Origin: Brachypodium distachyon
Taxonomy: Eukaryota > Streptophyta > Magnoliopsida > Poales > Poaceae
Assembly (NCBI RefSeq): GCF_000005505.3
Contig: NC_016133.3
Span: forward strand, 4,526,001-4,590,000
Direction: 5' to 3'
DNA: 64,000 nucleotides
Of this stretch, positions 44,299-55,288 are shown in pieces. The position numbers and the translations under genes were made by a program. Under the pieces are notes generated by a model, which made no database searches, was not told the DNA's origin, and saw only the letters and a list, made by a program, of their open reading frames with translations. Numbering within the stretch: the stretch's first letter is position 1; every line of letters begins with the position of its first letter.

Positions 44299-46974
44299 AT
44301 GGCGGGTCTTGACGTCGAGCGCCCAGTGGGCGAGCCAGCGAGGGGATCTTTGGCGGCGCAGCTCGCGGCGAACCGGCTGTCGCGGAAGAAGAAGGTCTCC
44401 TTCCGCCCTCGCGGTGGCCCTCCCTTGGTTCAGACGGCACCGGTGGACAGTGGAGGCTGGGCACACGACCACCTTCTCCCTTCGTCGATGAGCCCTGAGG
44501 ACCTCGCTCAGCTGGAGGAGGCTGGGTACTTCCCCAAGGGGGATGGTATCCTGCCCAGTAGTGAGGAGGTGAGGCTCGACCCGCGGCGGCGCCCGGGATG
44601 CATCGTGGCATTCGCGGCCTGGTTTCACGCCAGCCTGTGTGTGCCTGTTCACCCCTTCCTGCTGGAGTTTCTGGAGACGTACGGCATCGAGTTGGCCCAA
44701 CTTCACACGTCAGCGATCGTGAGGTTGAACGTTTTCAGGTGGCTGTGCGAGACGGTGCTTCACGAGGAGCCCTCGATGAAGCTTCTGCTGTTCTACTTCA
44801 CCGTGGAGGTGAGGGAGTTGCTCACCCCGGACGGCTTTGCTCTGAGCGCCTTTGGTTCGGTGAACCTGAGGCTTCGTTCCGGCTTTGGGGATGACTTCCT
44901 GCTCATGCCGAGAAGAGCACGGAGAAGTTGTTCGTCAAGTGAGAGTCCCAGTGGTTTCTTCTTCGGGCTTCGAAGACCCGTCTTCGGCACACGGGTGATC
45001 TCCCTCGGCACTCTAGGGCCGGGGGTCTCAGGGAGGTGTCCCACCCCGGCGATCCTCGGTCGGCCGACCTCTGGAAGGTGGCCAAGATCAAGGAGGTGTC
45101 TGCCGAGAGGAGCTTTCGTGACCTCATGGAGGAGATGATGATGGCGGGACGCTTCATGATGAGGAGTCGTCCGAGGTACGAGATGGGGATCCCTCGATCT
45201 TTATTCCTCCACAGCTCGTCACCGCGCGTGAGTGACGCTCCCCTCCCCTTCGCGCCTCGATTGTTTTCCCTTGTGAAGGTACTTAACAATCTTGGGCTTG
45301 TCTTTTTCAGCGACGTTTCCCGAGGAGAGGGTGGCGTTGTGGGCCACGCAGCTGATAGGTCCGTACGGCGGGCCAGAGCACCGCAACTACAAGGCCAAGA
45401 TCAGCGAGGGGGGATGTCACAACATCATTGTGAGGTGCTTCGGGAAGATGGTGCCTGTGCGACAGGATCCGAAGCTTGGTCGCCTTCTTCGAGTGGGAGA
45501 TCGCTACTCCCGCTTGGCTACACCATCGATATTGGCGGTGGGGTCCAAGCTGCGGGATTCTTGTGGGAAGGCGAAGGCGGGAACGGCGGTGCTGGACCTG
45601 GCGGTGCCTGTCGTGCCGGTCCCCAAGATACCTCGTCCGTCGAGCGGATGCAAGAGGAAAGCTCCCCTGACTCCTTCTCCTTCTCTTGAATACGCCCCGG
45701 CGGATTCGGCGGATCCTGTCGTGGGCGAGTCGAGGTCTCCCCTGAGGATGACCTTGGATCTGCACATGAAGGGGAAGATTGGACTTGAGCAAGCACTTCC
45801 TCCTTCGAGTCACGAGGTTGAGGCTTTCGCTCGTGAGACGGGGCTTCGGCTTCGGAGCGACTCAGTGGTGGAGTTGTCGACCGGAGCCAGCGGTGCAGGC
45901 GTACAGGTGTTCTCCATTGGTCGCGAGCGCCTCGAGGAGGATGCTCCTACCTCGGGTGAGTGCCCTTCTCTTTTGTTCGCGTCATTCTTTTTCAAAATTA
46001 TTTTGACATGATCTTCTTGGCTCGTTTTTAGGCGCGAGGGTCGCAGAGCCTGGGGTTCTCGAGGGCGAGCCCGCGACTCAGGCAAGGGATGGAGCGCTTC
46101 CGGCGTCCGAGGACGGAGCGAGAGACCCTTTCGTGACACTGGAGCTGGTGAGCATCCGTGATGTATCTCCCTTTTCCCTTTGGGTTAGCTTTGTGCTAAC
46201 TTCCTTTTCTTTGCAGGTGAGAGGCTTGGTCGAGGCCATGGGTGCCCTTCCTTCCCTCAAGACTCAGGTGGGGGCGCTTTCCGCTGCTTTGGACGTGGAG
46301 ATGTCCAAGTCTACCCTTGCCTTGAGTGAGTTGGCTTCAGAGAGGGTGCGGCGCGAGGCCGTGGAGGCTGAGCTCTCATGCGTTTCGGCGGAGCTCGCGG
46401 CCGCGGAGACCAGGGCTTGGTGGTGGAGGAGCGCCAGAAGGACGAGATCGCGAGGACCCGTCGAGTTGAGGAGGACTTGGTGGTGGCCAACCTTGATACG
46501 GAGCACGCCCGCGCGGAGGCAGCTTCCCTCAAGGTGGAGTTAGCGGCAGCAGGTGACGGCCCGATGCTTGCTCCTCGTGCTCGTCCTCTACCGGATCGTC
46601 GTCCCGAGGTGGTTTCGCTTTTGCTTGCCCAGGCCACCGAGATTCGGGAGACGATGACTGGCCTGAGGAGTGTTCCCCAGCCGGATCTTCCTCCGTGTCG
46701 CACGGTGGATGAGGCGAGCAGGGTGCTTACTTCCCAGGTGGAGCTCATTGAGCCTACTGTGAAGAAGTGCCTCCTGAGTACGGGTTCCCGACTTGTCTCG
46801 TCGGCGGTTGCGGCAGTCCTTGACGGCGGTGCCGGGATGAGCGGGCTTGAGGGTGAGATGTCTCATGGGGCGAAGAAGTTTCTGGCGGACCAAGGTGCTC
46901 CTCTTCGCGCTCAGGCTCGGCGCTTTGTGCGTTACCTTGAGCCCGCTCTTCAAGAGGGTGACGGTGAGGCGTGA
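44299..46974 (+). pseudogene. Antisense gene of the Tat-type element, several exons, degraded
   Basis: On the strand opposite gag-pol lies a multi-exon reading frame. It starts MAGLDVERPVGEPARGSLAA at 44299. A core of the 'putative gypsy type transposon' kind follows (FHASLCVPVHPFLLEFLETY; IVRLNVFRWLCETVLHEEPS), then an exon from about 45324 (ATFPEERVALWATQLIGPYG) to 45955, a short exon at about 46032-46148, and a coiled-coil exon at 46217-46974. Some junctions are GT-AG. The copy is damaged: a TGA sits at the W of FVKWESQW near 44940, and frameshifts lie near 44900 and 46410. Antisense ORFs of this kind are known from Tat-lineage elements, where their role is unknown. Confidence 0.65.
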
Positions 46975-48055
46975 GTCTCGTCGCCCTTGGAGGTGGTGAT
47001 GTACCTCAGCTGCTTACTTATGCGATGTTGCATATCCCCACTTGACTTAGCCTCATGTCTAGCATGCTTAGGCTCTTAGTCGTAGAGGTCGTAAGGCAGC
47101 TTTTTTTGTTGTGTTTCATGCTTTACTATGTAGTCAACATTATCGGAAAATGTTAACCTAGCTTGGCATGTATTTCTCATGTTTCACCATGTAGTCGACA
47201 TTATCGGAAATGTTAACTTGGCTCGACATGTGTTTTTTGGTGTACTATATTTCCTTCTTGTGAAGTACTATATTTCCTTAGTTTATACAGCTCGCGATCG
47301 TTCGCTATGATTGCACTTTTGTGCCATCAATTGCTGTCGCCATTGGGATACGACTTGGCTTCGGCGCCTTAGGCCATGGTTACGAGCCACGGGTCCTAGT
47401 ACCCTCGTGAGGGTCGCTATCGATATGCCGGTAGTGATCCGGACATTTCGACCAGCCGTTCGGGAAATTTCGTGCGGAATTTTTCCTCTTCGGACTTCAG
47501 GAAGCTATGCTTTCCCGCGATTATTATGGAGCCTTAACCCGGTTACTATCATGCAAGCCCGTGCGTGACGTCTCGCATACGGGTAGCATGGTTATCCGAG
47601 GTAAGTATGCTCATGCATAACTCGCTTATTTACGGTTCTTCTTAAATGCGTTTTAAGGAGATTCCGGCCCTCGGGGGACTTGGTTCTACTTGGCGGATGG
47701 CCTCGAAGCACGCTAGGATCCACCAAGGAACAAGTCGCCAGTAGCGACCTATGTCCATGGACATTTTTTGGAGGATGCTTGGGCCAACGGAGGCCTTCTC
47801 GCGTTCCTCGGTGAGCGGCACAGGGGCAGCGGCTCTTTTACAACGATGAGTCGTGTGAGTGTCTCGTGTCACTCTTAATTTACCTTAAGGACTTGCTTTC
47901 CTGTCTTAAGGTATGGCCCGATGGGCACATACAAGTCTTATGTAGACGTGGCATCGTCGTCGCTTATGATCCCTCGAAGTTTCGCAGGGAAGGGGCCGGT
48001 TGGGCGCTGATAGTCTCCTTTTGGGAGTGGCAAGGATTTTCTTTAAAGGTTCTCC
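46975..48055. other. Non-coding spacer of the Gypsy element between antisense gene and integrase
   Basis: About 1.1 kb with no supported ORF. It contains a repeated block (CATGTAGTCAACATTATCGG and CATGTAGTCGACATTATCGG near 47130-47200). It lies between the 3' ends of the two convergent coding regions, where terminators for both would be expected. Confidence 0.55.
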
Positions 48056-49058
48056 TTAGGCGTAGAAACGTCGGAGCTTGTCGCCGTTCCAGGCATGGAC
48101 AAGATTTTGCCCTTTCATGTTCTCGAGGTGGTATGCACCATTTCTCAATACTGCGGCGATGCGGTATGGTCCTTCCCATTTAGGGTCGAGTTTGCGCTGG
48201 AGCTTTGGGTCGACATTCTTTTTTAGCACGAGATCTCCTTGGGAGAAGGTTCGTTCCTGCACTCTTGTGTTGTAGAAGCGTGCGGCGCTTTGCTCGTAGA
48301 CGGCGTGCCTCATGAGGGCTTTGTCACGAGCTTCTTCTACAAGATCGATGGCCGTCTTGTGGTTCTCTTCATTTTCGGTGAAGGCAATTGGAGTGGCTTC
48401 TTGGAGCCTTTCGACCCGAGGTGAGCGGAACACGACCTCGGCGGAAAGAACTGATTCGGCTCCATACACCAAAGAGAATGGTGTTCGGCCCGTGGAACGG
48501 CTTATGGAGGTGCGTATGCCCCAAACCACGCTAGCGAGTTCATCTCCCCTTGCTTTGCTAACCGTGTTCTCTACCCTTTGGCAGAGTCCTTGGAGGATTA
48601 GTCCATTTGCCCTTTCACAAGCGCCGTTGCTCTTTGGGTAAGCAACGGATGCGAAGTGCAGTTTGATCTCAAGGCATTCGCAGAATTTGATGAATTCCGC
48701 ACAACTGTTTGCCATTCTCCACGGTTAGCTCTTGCGGGACGCCATATCGGCATATGATTCTCCCAGAAAAAAATTTGAACGGCCTATGACGTGATCTTCC
48801 CGAGCGGCGCTACTTCTATCCATTTGGAGAAGTAATCAATCGTCACCACGAGGTACTTTCAGCCCCGGTTGCATGCGGGGAAAGGCCCGAGAAGATCCAT
48901 TCCCTAGCGTGCAAATGGCCATGTTATCGGGATATTCTTCAGGGAAGTCACGGACGCATGGATTGACTTAGCCATTTTCTTACAAGCTTCAGATTTCCGC
49001 AATATGGTGATTGCGTCTTGCACCATGGTGGGCCAATAGAATCCCTGTCGTAACGCTT
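48056..49058 (-). pseudogene. Integrase of the Gypsy element, broken in the catalytic core
   Basis: The C-terminal 219 residues are open (48056-48715) and include PKSNGACERANGLILQGL, with the catalytic-type glutamate in GACERANG, and the C-terminal GDLVLKKNVDPKLQRKLDPK and KWEGPYRIAAVL segments. Upstream, the zinc-binding and first catalytic part (GFYWPTM, then SEACKKMAKSIH) is interrupted by stop codons and a frameshift between about 48716 and 48960. This copy cannot make a whole integrase. Confidence 0.8.
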
Positions 49059-51140
49059 TCACCGTGGTGGCTCTTGGCGCGAGATGGTGGCCGCATATTT
49101 CCGAATGGATTTCCAAGAGGAGCTCGGCTTCCCGGCAGGAGTGATGCACTTAAGCAATGCGGCCGCCCCTTTCTTGTATAGGATGCCGTCGAGGAGGACA
49201 TAAATCTTGGCTTTTGCGAGCAGAATTTTGGCGCTTGGGCCTTCTGCTTCTTCGTCCACCTCGCCTTTCAAGGCGCGGATAATCGGTGTCATCCAAGAGA
49301 GTGGAGCGTTCATGACCATGCTGGTTTTTGAAGCTTCGTCAAAAACATTGGCTTCTTCCTTTATGGATGGGGTGCGAATCACTTCGAAGAATGCGCCGGG
49401 TGGCAGCGGTTCTTTGGAACCAGCCGTTCGGGCTAACCTGTCGGCCAGGTGATTTTCTCCTCGGGGAATGCGTCGCGCCTCCATACCCAGGAAATACCGT
49501 TCCATCTTGCAAACTTCTTCGATATATTTCTTCATCCTTTCATCAAGGCATTGATGTGACTTGTCCATTTGGTTTATCACCAGTTGGGAGTCTTCTTGGA
49601 TGAGAAGGCGTCGGACTCCCATGGCCTTGGCCAGTGGAAGTCCGAGAAGTAGCGCCTCATACTCCGCCATATTGTTGGTGGCGTTGAAGTCCAAGTGGGC
49701 GGCGTACTCCAGGATTTTTCCTTCAGGGCTGATGAGTATGACTCCGGCCCCGCCGCCGTCGAGGCGCTTGGAGCCATCGAACCTCATTATCCAATGTGGT
49801 TCGGAGGGCTTGGTTTTGGATGTAATTTCTTCAGGTGGGGCTAGTGGAGCATGCCACTCGGCCACAAAGTCAGCCAGGACTTGGGATTTTATGGCCATTC
49901 TCGCCGTGAGCTCTAGCGAGAAAGGGGCCAATTCCGTTGCCCATTTGGCGATTCTTCCGGTGGCTTCCTTATTGCCGAAGACTTCCTTGAGTGGGAAGGT
50001 GGTTGGCACCATGATGGTATGGCCCATGAAGTAATGACGGAGTTTTCGAGAGGCCATGAGGAGGGCGTAAGCGATCTTCTCGATCTGGGTGTATCGACCC
50101 TTTGCTCCTCCCAAGGCTTTGCTCACGTAATATACCGGGCGTTGTGACCCATCTTCCTCCTTCACGAGTGCTGCACTCACGGCGACCGGGGTTGTGGCAA
50201 GGTACAGGAGCAAGGGCTCCCCCTGCTTTGGGCTCGTGAGAAGCGGAGGGGTCGACAAATAGGTCTTGAGTTCTTCGAAGGCCTTTTGAGCTTCGTCGGT
50301 CCACTCAAAGTTGTCGAGACTTCTCAAGGCTTTGAAAAAAGGAAGACCCTTCTCGGCTGATTGGGCGATGAATCGTCCCAAGGCCGCCATTCTTCCCGCT
50401 AGGCGCTGCACATCTTTGACGGAGCGAGGAGGCTCCATTTCCATGATCGCCCGGATTTTCTTCGGGTTCGCCTCAATCCCTCGTTGAGAGATGAGGAAGC
50501 CCAGGAGTTTTCCTCCTCGAACTCCGAATGCGCACTTCTCCGGATTGAGCTTTACGCCGTACTTGCAGAGATTGTCGAAGGTTTCCTGCAGGTCCTTGGG
50601 ATGAGTTCCTGCAATTTGACTTTTGATGACGGCATCATCCACGTATACTTCGGCATTTCTCCCCAATTGCTCTTTGAGGATGAGGCTGACGAGGCGTTGG
50701 AAGGTCGCGCCGGCGTTTCTCAATCCAAAGGGCATTCTGCGACAGCAGAAGGTGCCGACGGGAGTGATGAAGCTGGTCTTTTCCTCATCTTCCTTGGCCA
50801 TGTGGACTTGGTGATATCCCGAATAGGCGTCCAAGAAGCTCAACCTCTCGCATCCCGCCGTGGAGTCAACCAGTTGGTCGATCCGAGGGAGCAAGTAGTC
50901 GTCCTTAGGGCATGCATTGTTCAGGTCGGTGAAGTCGACACACATTCGCCACTTGCCGTTGGCCTTTTTCACCAAGACAAGATTGGCTGGCCACTCGGGA
51001 TGCCAAACTTCTCGGATAAGCCCGGCGTCGGAGAGTTTAGCGATTTCTTGTTTGATGACTTCGCTTCGCACGGTGGAGAGTTTCCGAAGCTTCTGCTTCA
51101 CGGGAGCTTTGTTGGGTCTCACGGCGAGGTGATGTTCCAT
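49059..51140 (-). CDS. Reverse transcriptase / RNase H part of the Gypsy polyprotein
   Basis: A 693-residue open frame. The reverse transcriptase carries the VLVKKANGKWRMCVDFTDLN, FLDAYSGYHQVHMA and MPFGLRNAGATFQRL motifs and a YVDD catalytic box at residues 166-169. RNase H follows, and near residue 470 a second RNase H-like domain (RFDGSKRLDGGGAGVILIS; NNMAEYEALLLGL), which marks the Tat lineage. The frame enters at a point after the protease because a one-base shift near 51185 separates the two. It makes cDNA from element RNA in intact relatives. In this copy the polyprotein is broken on both sides. Confidence 0.88.
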   Translation of the reverse strand: MEHHLAVRPNKAPVKQKLRKLSTVRSEVIKQEIAKLSDAGLIREVWHPEWPANLVLVKKANGKWRMCVDFTDLNNACPKDDYLLPRIDQLVDSTAGCERLSFLDAYSGYHQVHMAKEDEEKTSFITPVGTFCCRRMPFGLRNAGATFQRLVSLILKEQLGRNAEVYVDDAVIKSQIAGTHPKDLQETFDNLCKYGVKLNPEKCAFGVRGGKLLGFLISQRGIEANPKKIRAIMEMEPPRSVKDVQRLAGRMAALGRFIAQSAEKGLPFFKALRSLDNFEWTDEAQKAFEELKTYLSTPPLLTSPKQGEPLLLYLATTPVAVSAALVKEEDGSQRPVYYVSKALGGAKGRYTQIEKIAYALLMASRKLRHYFMGHTIMVPTTFPLKEVFGNKEATGRIAKWATELAPFSLELTARMAIKSQVLADFVAEWHAPLAPPEEITSKTKPSEPHWIMRFDGSKRLDGGGAGVILISPEGKILEYAAHLDFNATNNMAEYEALLLGLPLAKAMGVRRLLIQEDSQLVINQMDKSHQCLDERMKKYIEEVCKMERYFLGMEARRIPRGENHLADRLARTAGSKEPLPPGAFFEVIRTPSIKEEANVFDEASKTSMVMNAPLSWMTPIIRALKGEVDEEAEGPSAKILLAKAKIYVLLDGILYKKGAAALLKCITPAGKPSSSWKSIRKYAATISRQEPPR

Positions 51141-51955
51141 GACGTCACGCAGGACTCCTCCCAGGTCGGAAGGTGACCAGACGAAGAGGCGGAATTCTTC
51201 CGGAGCAGGCCGACAAGTTCTTCCACGAGTTTACTCGGGAGGTCGGCTCCAATCTTCACCGTGCGTGTGGCGTCATCTTGGGAGATGCGCACTTCCTTGA
51301 GTTCTCCCTCGGGGAGAGGCTTGGGGATGTAGCGCTCCTGAGGATTGGTTTCGGATGCTCCCGTGCTCGAAAGCAAGTTAATACTCTTGGATGATTCTCC
51401 CTTTTCGGCGCACTTGGTCTCGTGGCGGTAAAGTGTCTTCCTGTTGGAAGATTGCTCGCCGCGGACTGTTATCACGCCCTTCGGGCCTGGGATCTTCATG
51501 CATAAGAAATTGTGGTGGACGGCAGCACAAAGACGGTTTAGCATCGTCCTCCCAAGGATGGCGTCGAAGGAGGCCTCCATATCCACCACGTCGAAGCGTA
51601 AGAGCTCGGTTCGATGATTTGTGGCGTCTTCGAAGGTCGTGAGGAGCTCAACTTGTCCGAGCGGCTGAATGGACTTCCCCGGTATGAAACCAGTAAGGTG
51701 ATAAAGGAATGGCTGAAGCGAGCCGTTCTTGTATCCCCCCTGTGGCTCCATCAGCTTCTTTAATGTGCTCAGATATAGGATGTCAGCGGAGCTGTCGCCG
51801 TCCACAAGAATCTTCTTGAGCTCACAATTGGCGACGATCGCCGTCACAAAGAGGGCGTCGTCATGTGGGAAGCGTATGCCCTTAGCGTCTTCTTCGGTGA
51901 AGGCAATTTGCACGCTCGCCCACTTAGGTGGTGGTGTTGGGGTGAAGGTTCCCAC
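51119..51955 (-). pseudogene. Gypsy protease region, frameshifted into RT
   Basis: An open segment with the aspartic-protease site ILVDGDSSADILYLS (relatives usually have DGGSSAD) and the DAILGRTMLNRLCAAVH segment. Its last ~20 codons are out of frame: the frame that matches relatives (FRLFVWSPSDLGGVLRD) is shifted by one and leads into the reverse transcriptase ORF. Confidence 0.75.
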
Positions 51956-52157
51956 GACATTGACTTCGTGAGCGTACTCTTTGCGTTGTCGCTTTGATCC
52001 TCGTCCCGTTGCGGAGCCCCGAGTATCACTCCTACGTGATGTGCGGGTTCCTGGAACGGGAGGTTGTCTTCCTTGGGTTCTGGGTCAACGACAAGGATGT
52101 TGGCGGGGCGCGGAGCCTCGGCTGTCTTCTCATCCTTGCGCCGGGCTTGCATTCGCG

Positions 52158-53850
52158 CCTAGAACTCTTCGCGGGCTGCAATGAGCGTGTTGCACTCTTC
52201 GGTGCTATGGCTTGCCGAGTTGTGGATGAGGCACCTTCCAGCTACTCCCTCGGTTGGACGAGGTGGCTTCTTGACTTGCCAAGTCTTTTGAGGTGGTGCT
52301 TGCCCTTCGACGGCGAAGATTTTCCGGGCTTGGTCACCGGCGCCCTTTTCCCCCCACCTCCTCTTCTTCTTGGAAGACGAAGTGGGTGCAGGAGGTTTGT
52401 CGGACGAGGAAGTTCCTTCGGGAGCGGCGCGTGGCGCGTCCTTCTTGGTGATGTCCCCGTCTTCGCCCCGGGAGTATTCTTGCAAGATTCGATAAAGCTC
52501 TTCGGTCTTCTTCGGTGGGTTACGACTTAGGGCCCGATTCACTTCTCCTTGGAGAAGACCTTGCATGCATGCGTCGATCACGGTGGTCGACGGTGGGTTG
52601 GCAATTTGGCTTCGCACCTTCGCAAAGCGATGGAAGAAGCTTCGGAGGGATTCCCCCGGCTTTTGTTTCACGGCGTATAGCTCGTGAGCCTGCACGGGCT
52701 CCTTAAACTTTCCTTGAAAGTTGGCGATGAAGATCTCTTGGAGGCGTTCCCATGAGTGCACGGAGTTCCTCCGCAGATTGTAAAACCAAGTTTGCGCCAT
52801 TCCGGTAAGCGCGAGCGGAAAGAGGTTGCACATCTCGACGGGACCTCCCTCGGCGGCCCGTATGGCGGTGGAGTAGACATCCAAGAATTGAATCGGATTT
52901 GACTCCCCGTCGTACGGCCGTATCGTGGGCGGCTTGAACCTTGGCGGAAAATGCGCGTCTTGGATCTCCCGAGTGAGCGGGTTGCAAGTCGGTCGATTCT
53001 TTTGGTTCCTTCGATGGCGAGGTCCTCCCTCGTCGCTTTTGTCGCTAGAGGGGTCGCTTGGAGAATGATCTCGATGTTTTCTTGGAGGGTCGGAGCATCG
53101 ACGGGAATTCCTTTCACCATCGGCACGGGCTCCGGATTCTGCCACTTGCTCATTTCCATGCACGCTAGGGTCTTGTTCTCCGCGAGGCGCAGCTTGAGGT
53201 GGTACCTGGTGGACGCCTTATTCGACCCTGGCGGGGGGAGCAAGGGCTCTCGAGGCCATCGCAAAGCGAGGTTGATGTTGAGGGTGTGTGATTTGGAGAG
53301 CGCCTTGCGGCGGAAGCCCCCAATAAGGATGATACCAAGGAGCTCCTTGGGCGATCGCGGCGAGCACTAGTGGAGGTAATCCCGGGTTGGAGGGGTCGTA
53401 GGCCGGGACTCCTTGGTTTCTGGCGCGGATCCTCCTGACACCACATTGTTTCCTCTTGTAGGTTCCAAGGGCAGGGTTACCACCGGTCATTGGGAAGGTG
53501 GATCGAAGCCCATCGAGCGAGGCATGCCGAGTTCCGTATCCCCTGCGGGGGCGGCAACCGTAAGCAGCTCGCCGATCCTTGCCACTACGTTGGTGAGTGT
53601 CGAGGGAGCACCTATGAAAGTTTCGAGCACTTCGGTTCCTTCTGGGACGGCCAGTAGCGGAGGGGCGACCGCGACTTCCGTCGTGGCGACCATGCTTGCG
53701 GCGGCGTTCGGATTGGTGATGTTTCCTTCTTCCTCGGGAGCCCCCGAGGCACTTGCTTTCTTCGTTTCAACCGTGTAGACTTCGCGGCAAGTTGGGGACC
53801 CGATGAAGTAGGCTTCGTCGGGGCCATTATATCTTCAATTGCGGCGAGGG
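52158..53850 (-). pseudogene. Gag of the Gypsy element, interrupted
   Basis: The best segment (52159-53163) has a retrotransposon Gag capsid domain (FPLALTGMAQTWFYNLRRN; WERLQEIFIANFQGKFK; LRSFFHRFAKVRSQIANPP) and a C/H-rich end (CLIHNSASHSTEEC). It stops at TAG 52158-52160 where the frame would otherwise continue (ARMQARRKDEKTAE). The N-terminal third is scattered over other frames (53165-53850), showing at least two frameshifts. Confidence 0.75.
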
Positions 53851-53852
53851 TT

Positions 53853-53869
53853 CCCCACGGTCGGCGCCA
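53853..53869 (-). other. Primer-binding site of the Gypsy element
   Basis: On the minus strand TGGCGCCGACCGTGGGG starts one base inside the 5' LTR. TGGCGCC is a common tRNA 3'-end complement used by plant Gypsy elements; the tRNA itself was not identified. Confidence 0.65.
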
Positions 53870-53870
53870 C

Positions 53871-54720
53871 TGTTGTTGTTCTCGACAACAATTAGAGTAA
53901 GGGGTGCCAATGCTCGATGGCACAAGTGCGGGTATAAATGTAGGGCGTGTACGTCGGCCTTATAGCGAAGGTCGCCGTACACTTGGACAAGTTGACACGT
54001 CAATATTTTTTTAATAGATTCGGTCGACCCTGCGGGTGCGACTTAATCCTACGTTAGGAAAGGCTTCGAGGGGGTTGTTAGCCGAGGGCTTGGGCCGAGC
54101 GGATCTTCCCAAGACATCTTTTGGCGAGAGGTTCGTCGGGGCCGCCTCGTACTTGGACCGAACGCGTCATTCCAAGTATCGAGGTTAGGATACCCTCGGA
54201 ACTGTAACCCAACCCCTTTCTCCTTCAAGTCCGGGCCAAATGCGTCTTCCCGGATCTCGAAACTAGAACTCTTTGCAAGAGGCTCTAGCTCGCTTCCCTT
54301 GAGTTTATTCAAGTTGAGAGTGAGTGATACATGCCCCCATGGGGGGTATTTATAGCCTAGGGGTCCATGACAAATGACCATGGCTACCCTTGAGGGAGAG
54401 AGAAAAGTAGGGGCAAAGTGGTAAAAGTAGCTCCTTTGGTCCATAGCTTTTGTGTGCACCATGTGAGAAAGGTAGGGCTTGGTCCATGGTCCACCATGGA
54501 CTAAGGGCCCCCTACTCTCACCTTTCTTGCCCCCACTCAAGCTCATTTTACCCTTTGACCATGGCATGAGAGGCTTGATTCGTTGACTAGTCTTCCTTTG
54601 CCACGTAGGATTGACCGTGCCACGTAGGCGTCTTGACTTGAGCTTGCTACATGTTGACTTGGTCGTCGCCACGTAGGATTTACGGCCCGGCCCATATAAA
54701 GGTTTTATTTTACTACAACA
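53871..54720 (-). repeat. 5' LTR of the Gypsy element (850 bp)
   Basis: Same length and ends as the other LTR. It differs by scattered transitions (for example GTGTGTACGCCGG versus GCGTGTACGTCGG). It is followed, in element orientation, by one spacer base and the primer-binding site. Confidence 0.9.
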
Positions 54721-55288
54721 TGGACTAAAGGTCATCTTTTACCACTTTTCCCTTACTTTTTTCTCCCTCAAGGATAGTCATGGTCTTTGTCATGGAGCCC
54801 TATGCTATAAATACATCCATGGGGGCATGTATCATTCACTCTCAACTTGAATAAACTCAAGGAGAGAGGGTTAGAACCTCTTTGAGAAGCTCTAGTTTCG
54901 GAATTCCGAAAAGACTAGCTCGGTCCGGACTCGTACGAAGAGGGCTTGAGTTCGAGTCCGAAGGGTATCCTACCCTCACAACTTGGAAAGACCATCTCGG
55001 TCCAAGTTCGAGGCGGCCTCTTCAGGACTCGTGCTAGGCGACTTGGGTAGATCGAGTCGCCCAAGCGCTTCAGCTAACGTCTTCCTCGAAGTCTCTCCTA
55101 GCATATGACTAAGTCGTACTCGCAGGGTCAATTAAACATATTAAAAAAATATCGATGTGCCAACTTTGTTCAATTGTATTTGTACGGCGACCTTTGTTAT
55201 AAAGCCGGCGTACACGCCCTTACTTTTATGCACTTGTGGAATCGAGTATTGGCACACCTTACTCTTGTTGTTGTCGAGAACAACAACA

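Larger units (their letters stand above)
41434..54720 (-). mobile_element. Gypsy LTR retrotransposon, Tat-type lineage, 13.3 kb, gag-pol on minus strand
   Basis: Two 850-bp LTRs bound the element (41434-42283 and 53871-54720), and TGGAC duplicates the target on both sides (41429-41433 and 54721-54725). The gene order on the minus strand is gag, protease, reverse transcriptase, RNase H and integrase, with a second RNase H-like domain (RFDGSKRLDGGGAGVILIS) as in Tat-lineage elements. A long 3' region between integrase and LTR carries an antisense gene. The two LTRs differ by a few percent by eye, so the insertion is not recent, and the coding regions carry stops and frameshifts. Confidence 0.9.
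41129..55288 (+). mobile_element. Solo LTR (plus orientation) split by a nested Gypsy element
   Basis: 41129-41433 reads TGTTGTAGTAAAATAAAGTC onward and 54726-55288 ends GTCGAGAACAACAACA. Joined, they form an ~870-bp LTR related to, but clearly diverged from, the LTRs of the nested element, and lying in the opposite orientation. Possible flanking duplication GTGTT/GTGTG (41124-41128 and 55289-55293). A TATA box (CTATAAATACA at about 54814) lies in the expected place. No internal region or second LTR of this element remains, as after LTR-LTR recombination. Confidence 0.75.

Noticed and set aside
48056..48715. Independent host gene for an integrase-like protein
   Set aside because: It lies inside the LTR-bounded element in the normal order after RNase H and lacks the first catalytic residues, so it is the remnant of the element's integrase.
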